The notes under the pieces are model-generated. The model searched no databases. It was not told the origin of the DNA and saw only the letters and a program-made list of their open reading frames with translations. Positions 8,398 to 16,712 of a stretch of 36,998 nucleotides of DNA are shown piece after piece. The DNA comes from an uncultured bacterium (GTDB taxonomy: Bacteria; Patescibacteriota; Saccharimonadia; Saccharimonadales; Saccharimonadaceae). The number at the start of each line of letters is the position of its first letter. The stretch's first letter is position 1. Location of the stretch: assembly GCA_903900345.1 (NCBI GenBank), contig CAIUMO010000019.1:1-36998 (forward strand), written 5' to 3'. Position numbers and translations under genes: made by a program.

Positions 8398-8417
8398 TGC
8401 AAGGATAATCCTTGCAA
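8397..8417. repeat. Perfect inverted repeat between tRNA-Arg and uppP
   Basis: TTGCAAGGA-TAA-TCCTTGCAA, a 9-bp stem with a 3-nt loop, just after the tRNA terminator and about 40 nt before the uppP -10 box. It could be a second terminator stem or an operator. Confidence 0.7.
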
Positions 8418-8455
8418 ATAAAAGCTGATTGCTATTATGTTAAATATAAATCTGT

Positions 8456-8461
8456 TAAAAT
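8456..8461 (+). promoter_or_regulatory. Extended -10 of uppP
   Basis: TGTTAAAAT (TGn plus TAAAAT) ends 8 nt before the uppP ATG. No Shine-Dalgarno is present, so a leaderless mRNA is likely. Confidence 0.55.
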
Positions 8462-8469
8462 TATTTTAA

Positions 8470-9267
8470 ATGCTTATTATTAACGCGATTATTTTGGGTT
8501 TAGTACAAGGTTTGACGGAATTTTTGCCGATCAGCAGTTCAGGCCATTTGGTTATTGCCAGTCACTTACTTAAACTGGACGACGCTTTTACCTTTGATGT
8601 TTTGCTGAACTTCGGTTCTTTGCTGGCGCTTGTTGTCTATTACAGGCAGCGAATCTGGTCGATTATTGTTCGAATCTTTGGCGGCAAAGAATGGTTATTA
8701 TTGACGAAGGTTATTGTCGCCACAATTCCGGCTGTAGTCATTGGCCTGTTATTCAATTCCCAGATTCAAAAGTTAGATAACATGATTTGGGTTGTTATAG
8801 CCGCTTTAATTATATTTGGTATACCGATGATCTTGGCTGGCAAGGCTAATCCAGATGCTGATGATCGTGAGATTGAACAGTCGGTTGGCTGGAAATTATC
8901 TATCAAGACTGGTTTAGCTCAAACTTTAGCTTTAATACCAGGTGTATCACGATCTGGCATCACAATATTAACTGGTTTACGTAACAATTTGAGCGCCGAA
9001 CGAGCGGCTGAATTTAGCTTTTTACTGGCCATCCCAATAATTACTGGCGCTAGTTTAAAAACGTTATTATCTAATGGCGGTATGGAATTTGTCAAAAACA
9101 ACATGGCGGCATTTGCGATTGGCAACATAGTTTGTTTTATAGCTGGTATCTTGGCGATTAACTTTATGATTAAACTCATCGCAAATAAGGGCTTAAAGTA
9201 TTTCGGTTGGTACAGAATTATCCTGGCGGCTGTATTAATTGTCCTTGTATCAGTTAAAATTTTGTAA
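8470..9267 (+). CDS. uppP: Undecaprenyl-diphosphatase (BacA family)
   Basis: Integral membrane enzyme that dephosphorylates undecaprenyl diphosphate to recycle the lipid carrier for peptidoglycan and other wall polymers. The two family motifs are visible: GLVQGLTEFLPISSSGH at residues 10-26, with the catalytic Glu and Ser residues, and PGVSRSGITILTGL near residue 157, with the phosphate-binding Arg. There are about eight hydrophobic segments. Length 265 aa is typical. It stands alone between two tRNA genes but is functionally linked to murB 300 nt away on the other strand. Start codon and -10 box are only 8 nt apart. Confidence 0.95.
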   Translation: MLIINAIILGLVQGLTEFLPISSSGHLVIASHLLKLDDAFTFDVLLNFGSLLALVVYYRQRIWSIIVRIFGGKEWLLLTKVIVATIPAVVIGLLFNSQIQKLDNMIWVVIAALIIFGIPMILAGKANPDADDREIEQSVGWKLSIKTGLAQTLALIPGVSRSGITILTGLRNNLSAERAAEFSFLLAIPIITGASLKTLLSNGGMEFVKNNMAAFAIGNIVCFIAGILAINFMIKLIANKGLKYFGWYRIILAAVLIVLVSVKIL

Positions 9268-9316
9268 ATCGTTCAGCCTTGTATCAACAGAGGTGATAGT
9301 GTACAATTGGTTTTTG

Positions 9317-9352
9317 CCATGTCATCCGACATGGCCATATCGAATGATATGG
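9317..9352. repeat. Double-hairpin dispersed repeat, copy 2
   Basis: Exact copy of the 36-bp element at 8227-8262 (arms CCATGTC/GACATGG and CCATATC/GATATGG). It lies about 30 nt before the -10 box of the GIY-YIG gene, so both copies are upstream of a tRNA-containing transcription unit. Confidence 0.9.
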
Positions 9353-9381
9353 TAAATGGTGACACGTATGTATATATCGGA

Positions 9382-9387
9382 TATAAT
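9382..9387 (+). promoter_or_regulatory. -10 box of the GIY-YIG gene and tRNA-Lys
   Basis: TATAAT followed 9 nt later by the ATG of the GIY-YIG gene. No other promoter is obvious before the overlapping tRNA-Lys, so the two are probably co-transcribed. Confidence 0.55.
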
Positions 9388-9396
9388 TATTAAAGA

Positions 9397-9657
9397 ATGT
9401 ACTATGTATATTATTTAAGAATGAATAACGGTCAGATATATACTGGTTCAACAAAAGATCTAAAAGCAAGAATTAGATTACATGAATACGGAAACGTAAA
9501 CACAACCAGTAAATATCTGCCTGTTACTCTGATCGGATATGAATCATATATCCTAAAATCAGATGCACAGCGCAGAGAAGAATATCTCAAAACTACTGAA
9601 GGCAAACGCTTATTTAGGCAACAGTTTAGGGATATTTTGAAAAGTATGGGCCAGTAA
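9397..9657 (+). CDS. GIY-YIG nuclease-superfamily protein (UPF0213-like)
   Basis: 86 aa single-domain protein. The GIY-YIG fold motifs are visible: VYYL (first strand) and GQIYTGSTKDLKARIRLHE, with the conserved Arg in the helix, and a later Glu in RREEYLK that would bind metal. Small proteins of this type (YhbQ/UPF0213) are widespread; their role is poorly defined, with DNA repair or homing-like activity suggested for relatives. The last codons (ATG GGC CAG TAA) lie inside the acceptor stem of tRNA-Lys, a 10-nt same-strand overlap. The start codon follows a TATAAT by 9 nt with no Shine-Dalgarno. Being wedged onto a tRNA gene could mean past tRNA-targeted insertion, but no mobile-element ends are seen apart from the double-hairpin repeat upstream. 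Confidence 0.85.
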   Translation: MYYVYYLRMNNGQIYTGSTKDLKARIRLHEYGNVNTTSKYLPVTLIGYESYILKSDAQRREEYLKTTEGKRLFRQQFRDILKSMGQ

Positions 9658-9724
9658 CTCAGCTGGTTAGAGTGCCTGCCTCTTAAGCAGGATGTCGAGG
9701 GTTCAAGTCCCTCCTGACCCACCA
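9648..9724 (+). tRNA. tRNA-Lys (anticodon CTT)
   Basis: Anticodon stem CCTGC/GCAGG around CTCTTAA gives anticodon CTT; T-arm GAGGG-TTCAAGT-CCCTC; discriminator A and encoded CCA at 9722-9724. Acceptor GGGCCAG against CTGACCC leaves a C4-A69 mismatch. The 5' end overlaps the end of the GIY-YIG gene. Confidence 0.92.
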
Positions 9725-9760
9725 TAGAAAAACCCAGACCTCTTGGTCTGGGTTTTTCTA
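9725..9760. terminator. Bidirectional intrinsic terminator after tRNA-Lys
   Basis: Perfect 16-bp inverted repeat TAGAAAAACCCAGACC / GGTCTGGGTTTTTCTA with loop TCTT, starting one base after the CCA end. A- and T-runs on both arms allow termination in both directions. Confidence 0.92.
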
Positions 9761-9820
9761 TGGCAGCCTTAAGCTAGGATCCTAAACCTCGACACCTAGT
9801 CTAATCCGCTCAAAAAGTGT

Positions 9821-9826
9821 TATTAT
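9821..9826 (+). promoter_or_regulatory. Extended -10 of the 522-aa membrane protein gene
   Basis: TGTTATTAT (TGn plus TATTAT), 7 nt before the ATG at 9834. A leaderless start is likely. Confidence 0.5.
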
Positions 9827-9833
9827 TAACTCC

Positions 9834-11402
9834 ATGACTACAAAAAAGCAATTGGGCGCAAATGGCCATCAATTAAGTGTGCAATTAGCCGCTGCCAAAG
9901 CCAACAAACGCAGTGCAGATGATGAACAACGTATTAATGTTGCCGGTGTTGGCCGAGAAGTCTCGGTGGCCTATGAACAGCTTCGTAATGCCGCTGAGTA
10001 CACTCAAGAGCATTTGTTAATACAGAATGCGATTCGTCGTTTTTTTGTACGCAACTTGTCTTTTTCTAGCCAAACTAATACCAGTCGATCGATTGCCAAT
10101 GAACTTGTTATCGAACTGATCCAGTCTGGTTACATAGAAAATGACACTCAACCAATCGAAATAATTGATAAATTAAGTGATGTTATACAGCAGCATTATG
10201 GTAATTATTGGCGTTTAAAGAATTCGGGCGTCAAGCCAATCACAGCTCAAAAGTGGACGCTCGATTTATTGTCGGTCGGCAGTGAAAAAATTATTATTGA
10301 CGATGCTATTCAATCTATCTTTATTCAATTCGCTTATCATCATTACCAGACCGTGATTAACAAGGATATTTTTGATTCAGGTTCTGGTGAAGTTGCAAAT
10401 TATGAGGCCAGCTTGTATGTAGCGGTCTATAAAGCTTTATTGAAGTCTGACATAGCCAGTGTTCGTTACGAAATGCAGCGACTATATAATGTTTCTGACC
10501 AAGATATTAATGAATATTTTAACTTCCATAAAAATGTCGATGCTGTTTTCTCTTCGGATTTAACGGAGAGGATTGAACGTTACATCAATAAGTTCGGAGC
10601 GCCGCTGCGAATATTAAAGAATATGATTCAGGATAATGATGAAGCTAGTGAATTATTGAATGATAGCGACAGTTTTCATGCTGCCTACGACGAACAAATT
10701 ACAAAAGAATATCGTTCAGCTCGCAGTAAACTCAACAAAGGTTTGATCAAAAGCATTGTTTTCTTGTTGATTACCAAAAGCCTGATTGGCATAGGTGTCG
10801 AAGTGCCATATGACAAATTGACGATTGGTGACATCGTATGGTTGCCGCTGATTATTAATTTGTTGGCGCCGGTTGTTTATATGACTTTGTTGAGGATAGG
10901 GCTTAAGTCGCCAGGTACGGCTAATACAAAAGCCATACAGTTGTATATGGACAACATGCTATATGCTGATCAAAGTCAGGCTAATTTATATCCATCGTCA
11001 AAAAAGAGCAGTTACCCAATAGGTTTCAAGATAGCTTTTGCCTTGATGTTCTTGATAGTGTTCGTGTTAGTTTGGATGATTCTTACCAGACTAGAATTTA
11101 ACTTTGTTCAGAGTACGATATTCTTTATCTTTTTTGCCACAGCTAACTTTTTGGGCTTTAGATTGTCCCGTATTGTACGCGAACTTGAATTGGTCAGCGC
11201 CAAGTCGGGTCTTTTAACAACACTTCGAGACTTTTTGTATATGCCATTTATCCTATTGGGACAATGGTTGTCAGATAAGTATAAAGAGGTCAATATCGTT
11301 GCCTTGATTCTGGACACGATAATCGAACTGCCACTTAAAACCGTTTTACGTTTAATTCGACAATGGGCCGAATTTATCAACGACAAAAAAGACGAGATTT
11401 AG
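9834..11402 (+). CDS. Conserved-looking membrane protein of unknown function
   Basis: 522 aa, not recognised. The first roughly 300 residues are soluble and mainly helical (RSADDEQRINVAGVGREVSVAYEQ, repeated RYEMQRLYNVSDQDINEYF-like segments). From about residue 300 there are four hydrophobic segments: near SIVFLLITKSLIGIGV, IVWLPLIINLLAPVVYMTLL, IAFALMFLIVFVLVWMI and STIFFIFFATANFLGF. A cytoplasmic C-terminal tail follows with amphipathic stretches (LRLIRQWAEFINDKK). No enzyme motif is seen. The gene is monocistronic, with its own -10 box 7 nt before the ATG, and converges on the phosphoketolase gene with a 10-nt gap. The architecture (large soluble head, C-terminal membrane anchor) would fit a membrane-tethered scaffold, but this is only a description. 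Confidence 0.8.
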   Translation: MTTKKQLGANGHQLSVQLAAAKANKRSADDEQRINVAGVGREVSVAYEQLRNAAEYTQEHLLIQNAIRRFFVRNLSFSSQTNTSRSIANELVIELIQSGYIENDTQPIEIIDKLSDVIQQHYGNYWRLKNSGVKPITAQKWTLDLLSVGSEKIIIDDAIQSIFIQFAYHHYQTVINKDIFDSGSGEVANYEASLYVAVYKALLKSDIASVRYEMQRLYNVSDQDINEYFNFHKNVDAVFSSDLTERIERYINKFGAPLRILKNMIQDNDEASELLNDSDSFHAAYDEQITKEYRSARSKLNKGLIKSIVFLLITKSLIGIGVEVPYDKLTIGDIVWLPLIINLLAPVVYMTLLRIGLKSPGTANTKAIQLYMDNMLYADQSQANLYPSSKKSSYPIGFKIAFALMFLIVFVLVWMILTRLEFNFVQSTIFFIFFATANFLGFRLSRIVRELELVSAKSGLLTTLRDFLYMPFILLGQWLSDKYKEVNIVALILDTIIELPLKTVLRLIRQWAEFINDKKDEI

Positions 11403-11412
11403 TTAGATTAAC

Positions 11413-13803
11413 TTAAAGTTTGCCGTAGTCACCTGAAGTATCTTGTGAGATGTGCTGTGTCGTGTCGATTGCGGCTTTCCATTGCCAATTATCAATTTCA
11501 GGTGTATCGATGCCATTTTGTTTAATGTATTCTACATTATCAGTTAGCTTTTGTCTGTATTTAGCGATTATTTCAGCAGCTGTGGTATGTGGTATGCGAT
11601 TCATATCAGCCAATCTTTCAAAGATAGCTATTATCATGTGATAGCGACTGGTTTTGTTGCGAGCATGCATATCAAATGGTGTAGTCGTGCTGCCGCTCTC
11701 GATATAGCCGCGAATGTCAAACCTTTCGGCGTCGGCATTGTAGTTAAATAATGCTGATTTTAGAGTCTCAGGATAGCCATGGAAGTTACAGATAACTGGT
11801 TTATCAGTTGTAAATAGTTCGTTAAAACGTTCTTTGCTGATATGGTTTTGGCCTTGACCAAAGCCGCGAGCGGTTAATGAACTGACGTTGATGCAACGTA
11901 GCCGTAAATCTGGCCATTCTCGTTTTGCCAGATCAATTGTCGCCATAACTTCTTTGGTTGGATAATCGCCAATGCCGGCCAAGATTACATCTGGATTGTC
12001 ATCACTTGCGAAATCCCAAATCATAATGCCAGCTTCAACTTGTTGGCGAGCTTGTTCGACAGTTAGCCATTGTGGTTCCATCGTTTTACCAGCAGCCACG
12101 ACATTAATCTGTTTGGTTGCAGTTAACATCCGTTCCATGACAACTAATGTGCTGTTTGTGTCGGCGGGGAAGTAGACATCAACAAAGTTACCATGTCGAC
12201 GTAAAACATCATCAATAAAGCCAGGGTTTTGGTGACTAAAGCCGTTATGATCTTGGCGCCAAGCCGAACTGGTTAGAATATAATTTAATGACGGAAATTC
12301 GCCACGCCACTTAAATTCAGCACCATGTTTTAGGAATTTAGCATATTGGTCGGTCATGCTTGATATAACTTGAATAAAGGCCTCGTAACTGGCAAAAACT
12401 GAATGACGACCGGTAATAGTGTAGCCTTGGGCAATGCCTTGCAAGTTATGCTCACTTAACATTTCCATGACGCGTCCATCTGGTGACATGTCCATATCCC
12501 ATGATTCGTGTGGCCAAACCCAACCACGTGATGTGGCGCTGAATATGGCATCTAATTTGTTAGAATATGTTTCATCTGGTGACATCATGCGGAAGTTGTG
12601 ATTTTCTTTATTCAGATTGAATACTTCTGCCAAGTATTTTCCGGTTTGAACCATGCTACTGGAAAGAGTTTCTCCTGGGTTAGTCGCGTCAGCTGCAAAT
12701 TCTTCAACTTTTGGTAGGTGCAAAGGTTTGTAGACTGCATCGCCACCACGGGCGTGGGGCGACATACCCATGCGTTGACTATCTTCTGGGATAATAGCTT
12801 TAACGAAATCGCCAAAACCTTTTTCACGGTCGAATAACTCGTTGATTTTATATGACGATAGCCAATCTTCTAGTTGTTTTAGCTGTTTAGGGTCGGTTTT
12901 AGCCTCGGATAAGACAACTTGGTGAGATAGACAGTTACCCTCGATCTTTTTGCCGTCTAGTTCTTTGACGCCAGACCAGCCTTTGACGGTGCGCATAATA
13001 ATCATTGGCATTCTTGGTGATACGATGTCATTTGGTGACTTTTTAATGCTCCAAATCAGCTGATGGGCCCATTCTAGGGTATCTTCCATTTGTTGATCCA
13101 GGTTGTCGCCACTAACAATGCGAGGCTCATAGCCGTATCCATAGAATAGTGCCATTAATTCGTCATCACTCATTCGGCCGAATACAGTTGGGGCTGAAAT
13201 TTTATAGCCGTTTAAATGCAGGATAGGTAACACTGCACCGTTGGTTTTTGGGTCAACTATTTTGTTGATGTGCCAAGCCGCCGCAGCTGGACCGGTCTCG
13301 GCTTCACCGTCACCAACCAGACAAGCAACGATCATATTAGGGTTATCGAGAGCTGCACCATAAGAGGTCGCAAGTGAATAGCCTAATTCGCCGCCTTCCA
13401 AAATAACCCCAGGCGTGCCTGGATTAGAGTGGCTAGGGAAGCCGTATGGCCAACTAAAGTTACGACAAACATATTCGATACCTTCGTAAGTATGGGTCGC
13501 CTCTGGATAAAATTCACCTAAACTACCTTCCAAAAAAAGATTAGCTTGCAAGGCAGGAAAAGCATGTCCTGGCCCCAGAACGAACATCATCTCTTGACCA
13601 TATTTTTTGATCAATTTATTTAGATGTGCATAAATCAGATTAACGCCAGGTCCAGAACCCCAGTGGCCTAATAAACGAGGCTTAACGTCGTCGGCCGTCA
13701 AAGGTCGTTCTAATAAAAAATTATCCTGTAAAAATATTTGTGCCGCTGTTAAATAATTCGTAACCCGTCGAAACTTTTCGAAATCTGTTATTTTGTCGTT
13801 CAT
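11413..13803 (-). CDS. xfp: Xylulose-5-phosphate/fructose-6-phosphate phosphoketolase
   Basis: ThDP-dependent enzyme that splits xylulose-5-P (or fructose-6-P) with phosphate into acetyl-P and glyceraldehyde-3-P (or erythrose-4-P). It is the core of heterofermentative sugar breakdown and gives ATP through acetyl-P. Motifs: GHWGSGPGVNLIYAHLN near the N-terminus, the ThDP site ACLVGDGEAETGPAAAAWH, HLNGYKISAPTVF, TGRHSVFASYEAF and DHNGFSHQNPGF. Length from the chosen start is 796 aa, normal for the family. The reading frame extends 21 codons upstream, but MNDKITDFEKFRRVTNYL is the family-like N-terminus and its ATG lies 10 nt after TACAAT. Divergent from folD, with 86 nt between start codons. 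Phosphoketolase in a streamlined CPR genome suggests fermentation of pentoses or scavenged sugars. Confidence 0.95.
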   Translation of the reverse strand: MNDKITDFEKFRRVTNYLTAAQIFLQDNFLLERPLTADDVKPRLLGHWGSGPGVNLIYAHLNKLIKKYGQEMMFVLGPGHAFPALQANLFLEGSLGEFYPEATHTYEGIEYVCRNFSWPYGFPSHSNPGTPGVILEGGELGYSLATSYGAALDNPNMIVACLVGDGEAETGPAAAAWHINKIVDPKTNGAVLPILHLNGYKISAPTVFGRMSDDELMALFYGYGYEPRIVSGDNLDQQMEDTLEWAHQLIWSIKKSPNDIVSPRMPMIIMRTVKGWSGVKELDGKKIEGNCLSHQVVLSEAKTDPKQLKQLEDWLSSYKINELFDREKGFGDFVKAIIPEDSQRMGMSPHARGGDAVYKPLHLPKVEEFAADATNPGETLSSSMVQTGKYLAEVFNLNKENHNFRMMSPDETYSNKLDAIFSATSRGWVWPHESWDMDMSPDGRVMEMLSEHNLQGIAQGYTITGRHSVFASYEAFIQVISSMTDQYAKFLKHGAEFKWRGEFPSLNYILTSSAWRQDHNGFSHQNPGFIDDVLRRHGNFVDVYFPADTNSTLVVMERMLTATKQINVVAAGKTMEPQWLTVEQARQQVEAGIMIWDFASDDNPDVILAGIGDYPTKEVMATIDLAKREWPDLRLRCINVSSLTARGFGQGQNHISKERFNELFTTDKPVICNFHGYPETLKSALFNYNADAERFDIRGYIESGSTTTPFDMHARNKTSRYHMIIAIFERLADMNRIPHTTAAEIIAKYRQKLTDNVEYIKQNGIDTPEIDNWQWKAAIDTTQHISQDTSGDYGKL

Positions 13804-13813
13804 ACTTATGCTT

Positions 13814-13819
13814 ATTGTA
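13814..13819 (-). promoter_or_regulatory. -10 box of phosphoketolase gene
   Basis: TACAAT on the minus strand, 10 nt before the chosen ATG at 13803. It supports that start over the longer reading frame, whose upstream start would precede the promoter. Confidence 0.5.
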
Positions 13820-13867
13820 TATGAGACCTTGGCGTTTGTAAAACAGTTTATGCTATGCATTTTCATC

Positions 13868-13873
13868 TATAAT
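13868..13873 (+). promoter_or_regulatory. -10 box of folD
   Basis: TATAAT, 16 nt before the folD ATG, giving a short leader with a weak AGAG ribosome site next to the start. It lies back to back with the phosphoketolase promoter. Confidence 0.55.
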
Positions 13874-13889
13874 TTGCTAAGCTAGAGAG

Positions 13890-14717
13890 ATGAAGATATT
13901 AGACGGCTTAGAACTGGCTGGTTATATAAAAGAACGCCAGGCCAAACAAGTGCGAGCATTGCGCCAATCTTGGCGGGTTATTCCGCGTTTGGCGATAATT
14001 CAAACCAGTGATAGTCCAGTTATTGATACCTATGTGCGATTAAAACGAGCCTATGGTAGTGATATTTTAGTTGAAGTTGATGTTTACAAACCTTCGGAAT
14101 CTGACTTGATAAAACAAATTGAAACATTAAATAACGACGTTAATGTTCACGGTATTATTATTCAACTACCGCTGGCTAATCCTAATCAAACAGATATTGC
14201 TGTTAACACAGTTGCGCCCGAAAAAGACGTTGATGGCTTAGGTAAAGCACCTGTTTTTGTACCGGCGACAGCCATGGCAATCGACTGGTTATTGGCAGGC
14301 TATAACGTTGAATTAAGCAACAAAAAAATTGCGATTATTGGCAACGGTCGTCTAGTTGGCGCGCCATTATTTCGAATTTGGCAAAGTGCTAACCTGGATG
14401 TGTCAGTTTACGACAGCAAAACTAATGACCTACCGGCTGCCGTTAAAACAGCCGACATTATTGTGACGGCGACTGGCGTACCAGGCTTGGTTAATGATGC
14501 GATGATCAAAGAAGGGGCGGTGGTAGTTGACGCCGGCACTGCGTCCGAAAACGGTAAGATAGTTGGTGATTTAGCCAACGAAGTTCGACAACGTCAGGAC
14601 TTGACTATTACGCCAATCAAAGGCGGTGTTGGTCCATTAACTGTGGTGGCGCTGTTCGATAACGTTATCCTAGCAGCTCGCAGGATAGCTGACAAAAACG
14701 GACAAAAAGACATCTAG
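13890..14717 (+). CDS. folD: Methylenetetrahydrofolate dehydrogenase / methenyl-THF cyclohydrolase
   Basis: Bifunctional cytosolic enzyme interconverting 5,10-methylene-, 5,10-methenyl- and 10-formyl-tetrahydrofolate, feeding one-carbon units to purines and formyl-Met. Visible: catalytic Lys at about residue 52 in YVRLKRAYG, IIQLPLANPNQ, PEKDVDGLG, the NAD(P)-binding IIGNGRLVGAPL (a Gly-Arg-Leu-Val variant of the usual GRSxxVG) and the C-terminal KGGVGPLTVVALFDN. Length 275 aa is slightly short but complete. It is followed after 20 nt by the polyprenyl synthase gene, which has its own Shine-Dalgarno, so the two may share a transcript. The GRL change may affect cofactor choice; that is inference. 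Confidence 0.92.
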   Translation: MKILDGLELAGYIKERQAKQVRALRQSWRVIPRLAIIQTSDSPVIDTYVRLKRAYGSDILVEVDVYKPSESDLIKQIETLNNDVNVHGIIIQLPLANPNQTDIAVNTVAPEKDVDGLGKAPVFVPATAMAIDWLLAGYNVELSNKKIAIIGNGRLVGAPLFRIWQSANLDVSVYDSKTNDLPAAVKTADIIVTATGVPGLVNDAMIKEGAVVVDAGTASENGKIVGDLANEVRQRQDLTITPIKGGVGPLTVVALFDNVILAARRIADKNGQKDI

Positions 14718-14737
14718 AATTAAAAAAAGGGGTTCAA

Positions 14738-15763
14738 ATGACGAATGCTGGTTTAGTGAAAAAGATATCAGAAGTAAATATATTAGTTGGCCCAATTATA
14801 AAAGAATTATTGACGCGTGATGTCGAAAAACAAAATGCTGAATTGGCTTTTTATCAATGTAATATGGGCGGCAAAAGGCTTCGGCCGACACTTGTTGTAA
14901 TTTGTGGTCAAATTTTTGGTGCAGACATCAAAGATTTGATCTATCCAGCGGCCGCTATTGAGATATTACACAATGCCACATTAATAACTGACGATATTAT
15001 TGATCATTCTACAACTAGGCGCGATCAGCCGACCTGTTGGAGTAAATTTGGAAAGTCGATCGCAGAATGTGAAGTTTTAGTTTATGTTGCTTCGGCTTTT
15101 GCTGGCTTAAGCCATACGCAGAATAGCTCAAAATTAATAGATCTTTATGGTAGAACTCTTAAAATTGTCATCGATGGTGAAATCAAAGATATACTATTTG
15201 AACGATCAGGACGGCAAGATGAGAATTATGTTGTCCAAAATAGATACAAGACGATAACCAAAAATGATTATTTTGAAATGATTGGCCAAAAAACAGCCGT
15301 ACTGCTGCAAGCAAGTTGTGAAGCTGGGGCGATCTGTGCTGGTGCGGGCGATGAGGAAGTCAAACTAGTCGGCAATGTTGGCTATAATCTGGGAATAGCT
15401 TTTCAAATCCAAGACGACATACTGGATATATTTGGCGATGAAAAAGAATTTGGTAAAAAGATTGGCAAAGATATTATCGAAAAAAAGATGGGCAACCTGT
15501 TGATATTACTGGCGATCGAACAGCTGGAACCAGCGGAGAAGGCGATAGTTGTCGGCTTGCTGGAGGGCGAAAAGGGAATATCAGATGATGACGTTGTAAC
15601 CGTAAAGTCGCTAATCGGAAAAACTGATGCAAAAAAGGTAGCCCTAGACCTGGCGCAGTCGCATATCAAGATTGCCTATGAATCGCTAAAAACCTTACCT
15701 GATAATATATATCGTCAAGAACTTGAATCAGCCATAGAATATGTTGTCGGCCGCAAAAAATAA
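14738..15763 (+). CDS. Polyprenyl diphosphate synthase (trans-isoprenyl, IspA/IspB-like)
   Basis: Condenses isopentenyl diphosphate with allylic diphosphates to make linear trans-polyprenyl diphosphates. Visible: GGKRLRP (diphosphate binding), first Asp-rich motif DDIID at about residues 87-91 and second Asp-rich motif FQIQDDILDIFGD. Chain length cannot be told securely; Ala-Thr-Leu-Ile before the first motif gives small side chains that would allow medium to long chains. 341 aa. A clear Shine-Dalgarno AAGGGG lies 5 nt before the ATG, so translation is leader-dependent, as expected inside an operon. The UbiA-family gene follows directly, suggesting that its product is used as a prenyl donor there. 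Confidence 0.92.
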   Translation: MTNAGLVKKISEVNILVGPIIKELLTRDVEKQNAELAFYQCNMGGKRLRPTLVVICGQIFGADIKDLIYPAAAIEILHNATLITDDIIDHSTTRRDQPTCWSKFGKSIAECEVLVYVASAFAGLSHTQNSSKLIDLYGRTLKIVIDGEIKDILFERSGRQDENYVVQNRYKTITKNDYFEMIGQKTAVLLQASCEAGAICAGAGDEEVKLVGNVGYNLGIAFQIQDDILDIFGDEKEFGKKIGKDIIEKKMGNLLILLAIEQLEPAEKAIVVGLLEGEKGISDDDVVTVKSLIGKTDAKKVALDLAQSHIKIAYESLKTLPDNIYRQELESAIEYVVGRKK

Positions 15764-15767
15764 GTCT

Positions 15768-16712
15768 ATGTTTATTAAGGGGCCACAAAAGAAGATTTTG
15801 TATTCCATAAAATCATTAATAATGCTAAAGTTTATTATAATGAGTACAAGAGAAGCCAAAACGAACACGATAATTAAAAATATTTTCAATGAGTTTGTTT
15901 ATGGCGGTCATTTATTATCACTAAGTGATGCGTCTGTCGTCTTGGCATTAACAATATTGTTAAAAAAGCCTATATCGTGGCCACTTCTCTTGATTACCTA
16001 TCTAATACCACAAGTCGTCTACTCGTTCGATCATATTAAAGAGCTAAAGGACGACAAAGAAACCAATCCTGAAAGAGCTGGCTATCTTGAAAAAACTAAA
16101 ACAATCTATCCTTTGCTGGCGGCCGTTTACCTTATTATTTTAGTGTTGACCGCAGTGGTATATTCTAATATCGGCACTATTTTGTTAGTGATATTTATTG
16201 GTGTCAGTGGAGTTTTATATCCTAAGAGCTTGACGAAAAAGATTGTTGGCTTCAAGAATTATTACGTTGGCATAATCTCTGCCATTGCTTTATCATTCTT
16301 GCCATTCTTTTACTACAACTTAAGTTTAAACAGCTTGTTCGTATCTTTAGCCGTCTTTGCCTTTTTAAGGCTGTTCCTTAATACGGTTTATTTTGATTTT
16401 AAAGACTATGAGTCAGATAAGAAACAGGGCCTTAAAACTCTGGTTGTCACCTTAGGTAAAGATAAAACTGTGATGTTACTGTCAATTATCAATATTATTT
16501 CTGTTTTAGTTATTGTGGCGTCAGTATTGCTATTTGGACTGCCAAGCTATGCTCTTGGCCTTGTACTGGTGGCTCCATATTCGTTTGTGTATCTGTTTTT
16601 AGCTAATAAACTCAATGAGTTTCAGCTAAGAAAGATTTCATATTTGATGGTTGATGGGGAATATATTCTCTGGCCGTTATTAATATTAATGTTTGGGAGT
16701 ATAAACAAATGA
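15768..16712 (+). CDS. UbiA-family prenyltransferase
   Basis: Polytopic membrane protein of the UbiA superfamily, with about eight to nine hydrophobic segments. The two Asp-rich metal/diphosphate motifs are seen in degenerate form: SFDHIKELKDDKETNPER in the first half and DFKDYESDKKQG in the second. The acceptor is unknown: quinone head group, phosphoribosyl diphosphate (DPPR synthase type) or another lipid are all possible. Start is uncertain. ATG at 15768 is 5 nt after the upstream stop; an ATG at 15840 (MSTREAKTNTI) gives a more usual N-terminus. The 3' end overlaps the histidine kinase start by 4 nt (ATGA), so the synthase, prenyltransferase and sensor form one operon. Confidence 0.85.
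   Translation: MFIKGPQKKILYSIKSLIMLKFIIMSTREAKTNTIIKNIFNEFVYGGHLLSLSDASVVLALTILLKKPISWPLLLITYLIPQVVYSFDHIKELKDDKETNPERAGYLEKTKTIYPLLAAVYLIILVLTAVVYSNIGTILLVIFIGVSGVLYPKSLTKKIVGFKNYYVGIISAIALSFLPFFYYNLSLNSLFVSLAVFAFLRLFLNTVYFDFKDYESDKKQGLKTLVVTLGKDKTVMLLSIINIISVLVIVASVLLFGLPSYALGLVLVAPYSFVYLFLANKLNEFQLRKISYLMVDGEYILWPLLILMFGSINK

Noticed and set aside
9432-9725. Minus-strand frame with a typical 'GLEPSTSCL' ending-like sequence over tRNA-Lys
   Set aside because: This is the well-known antisense translation of tRNA sequence and not a protein gene.
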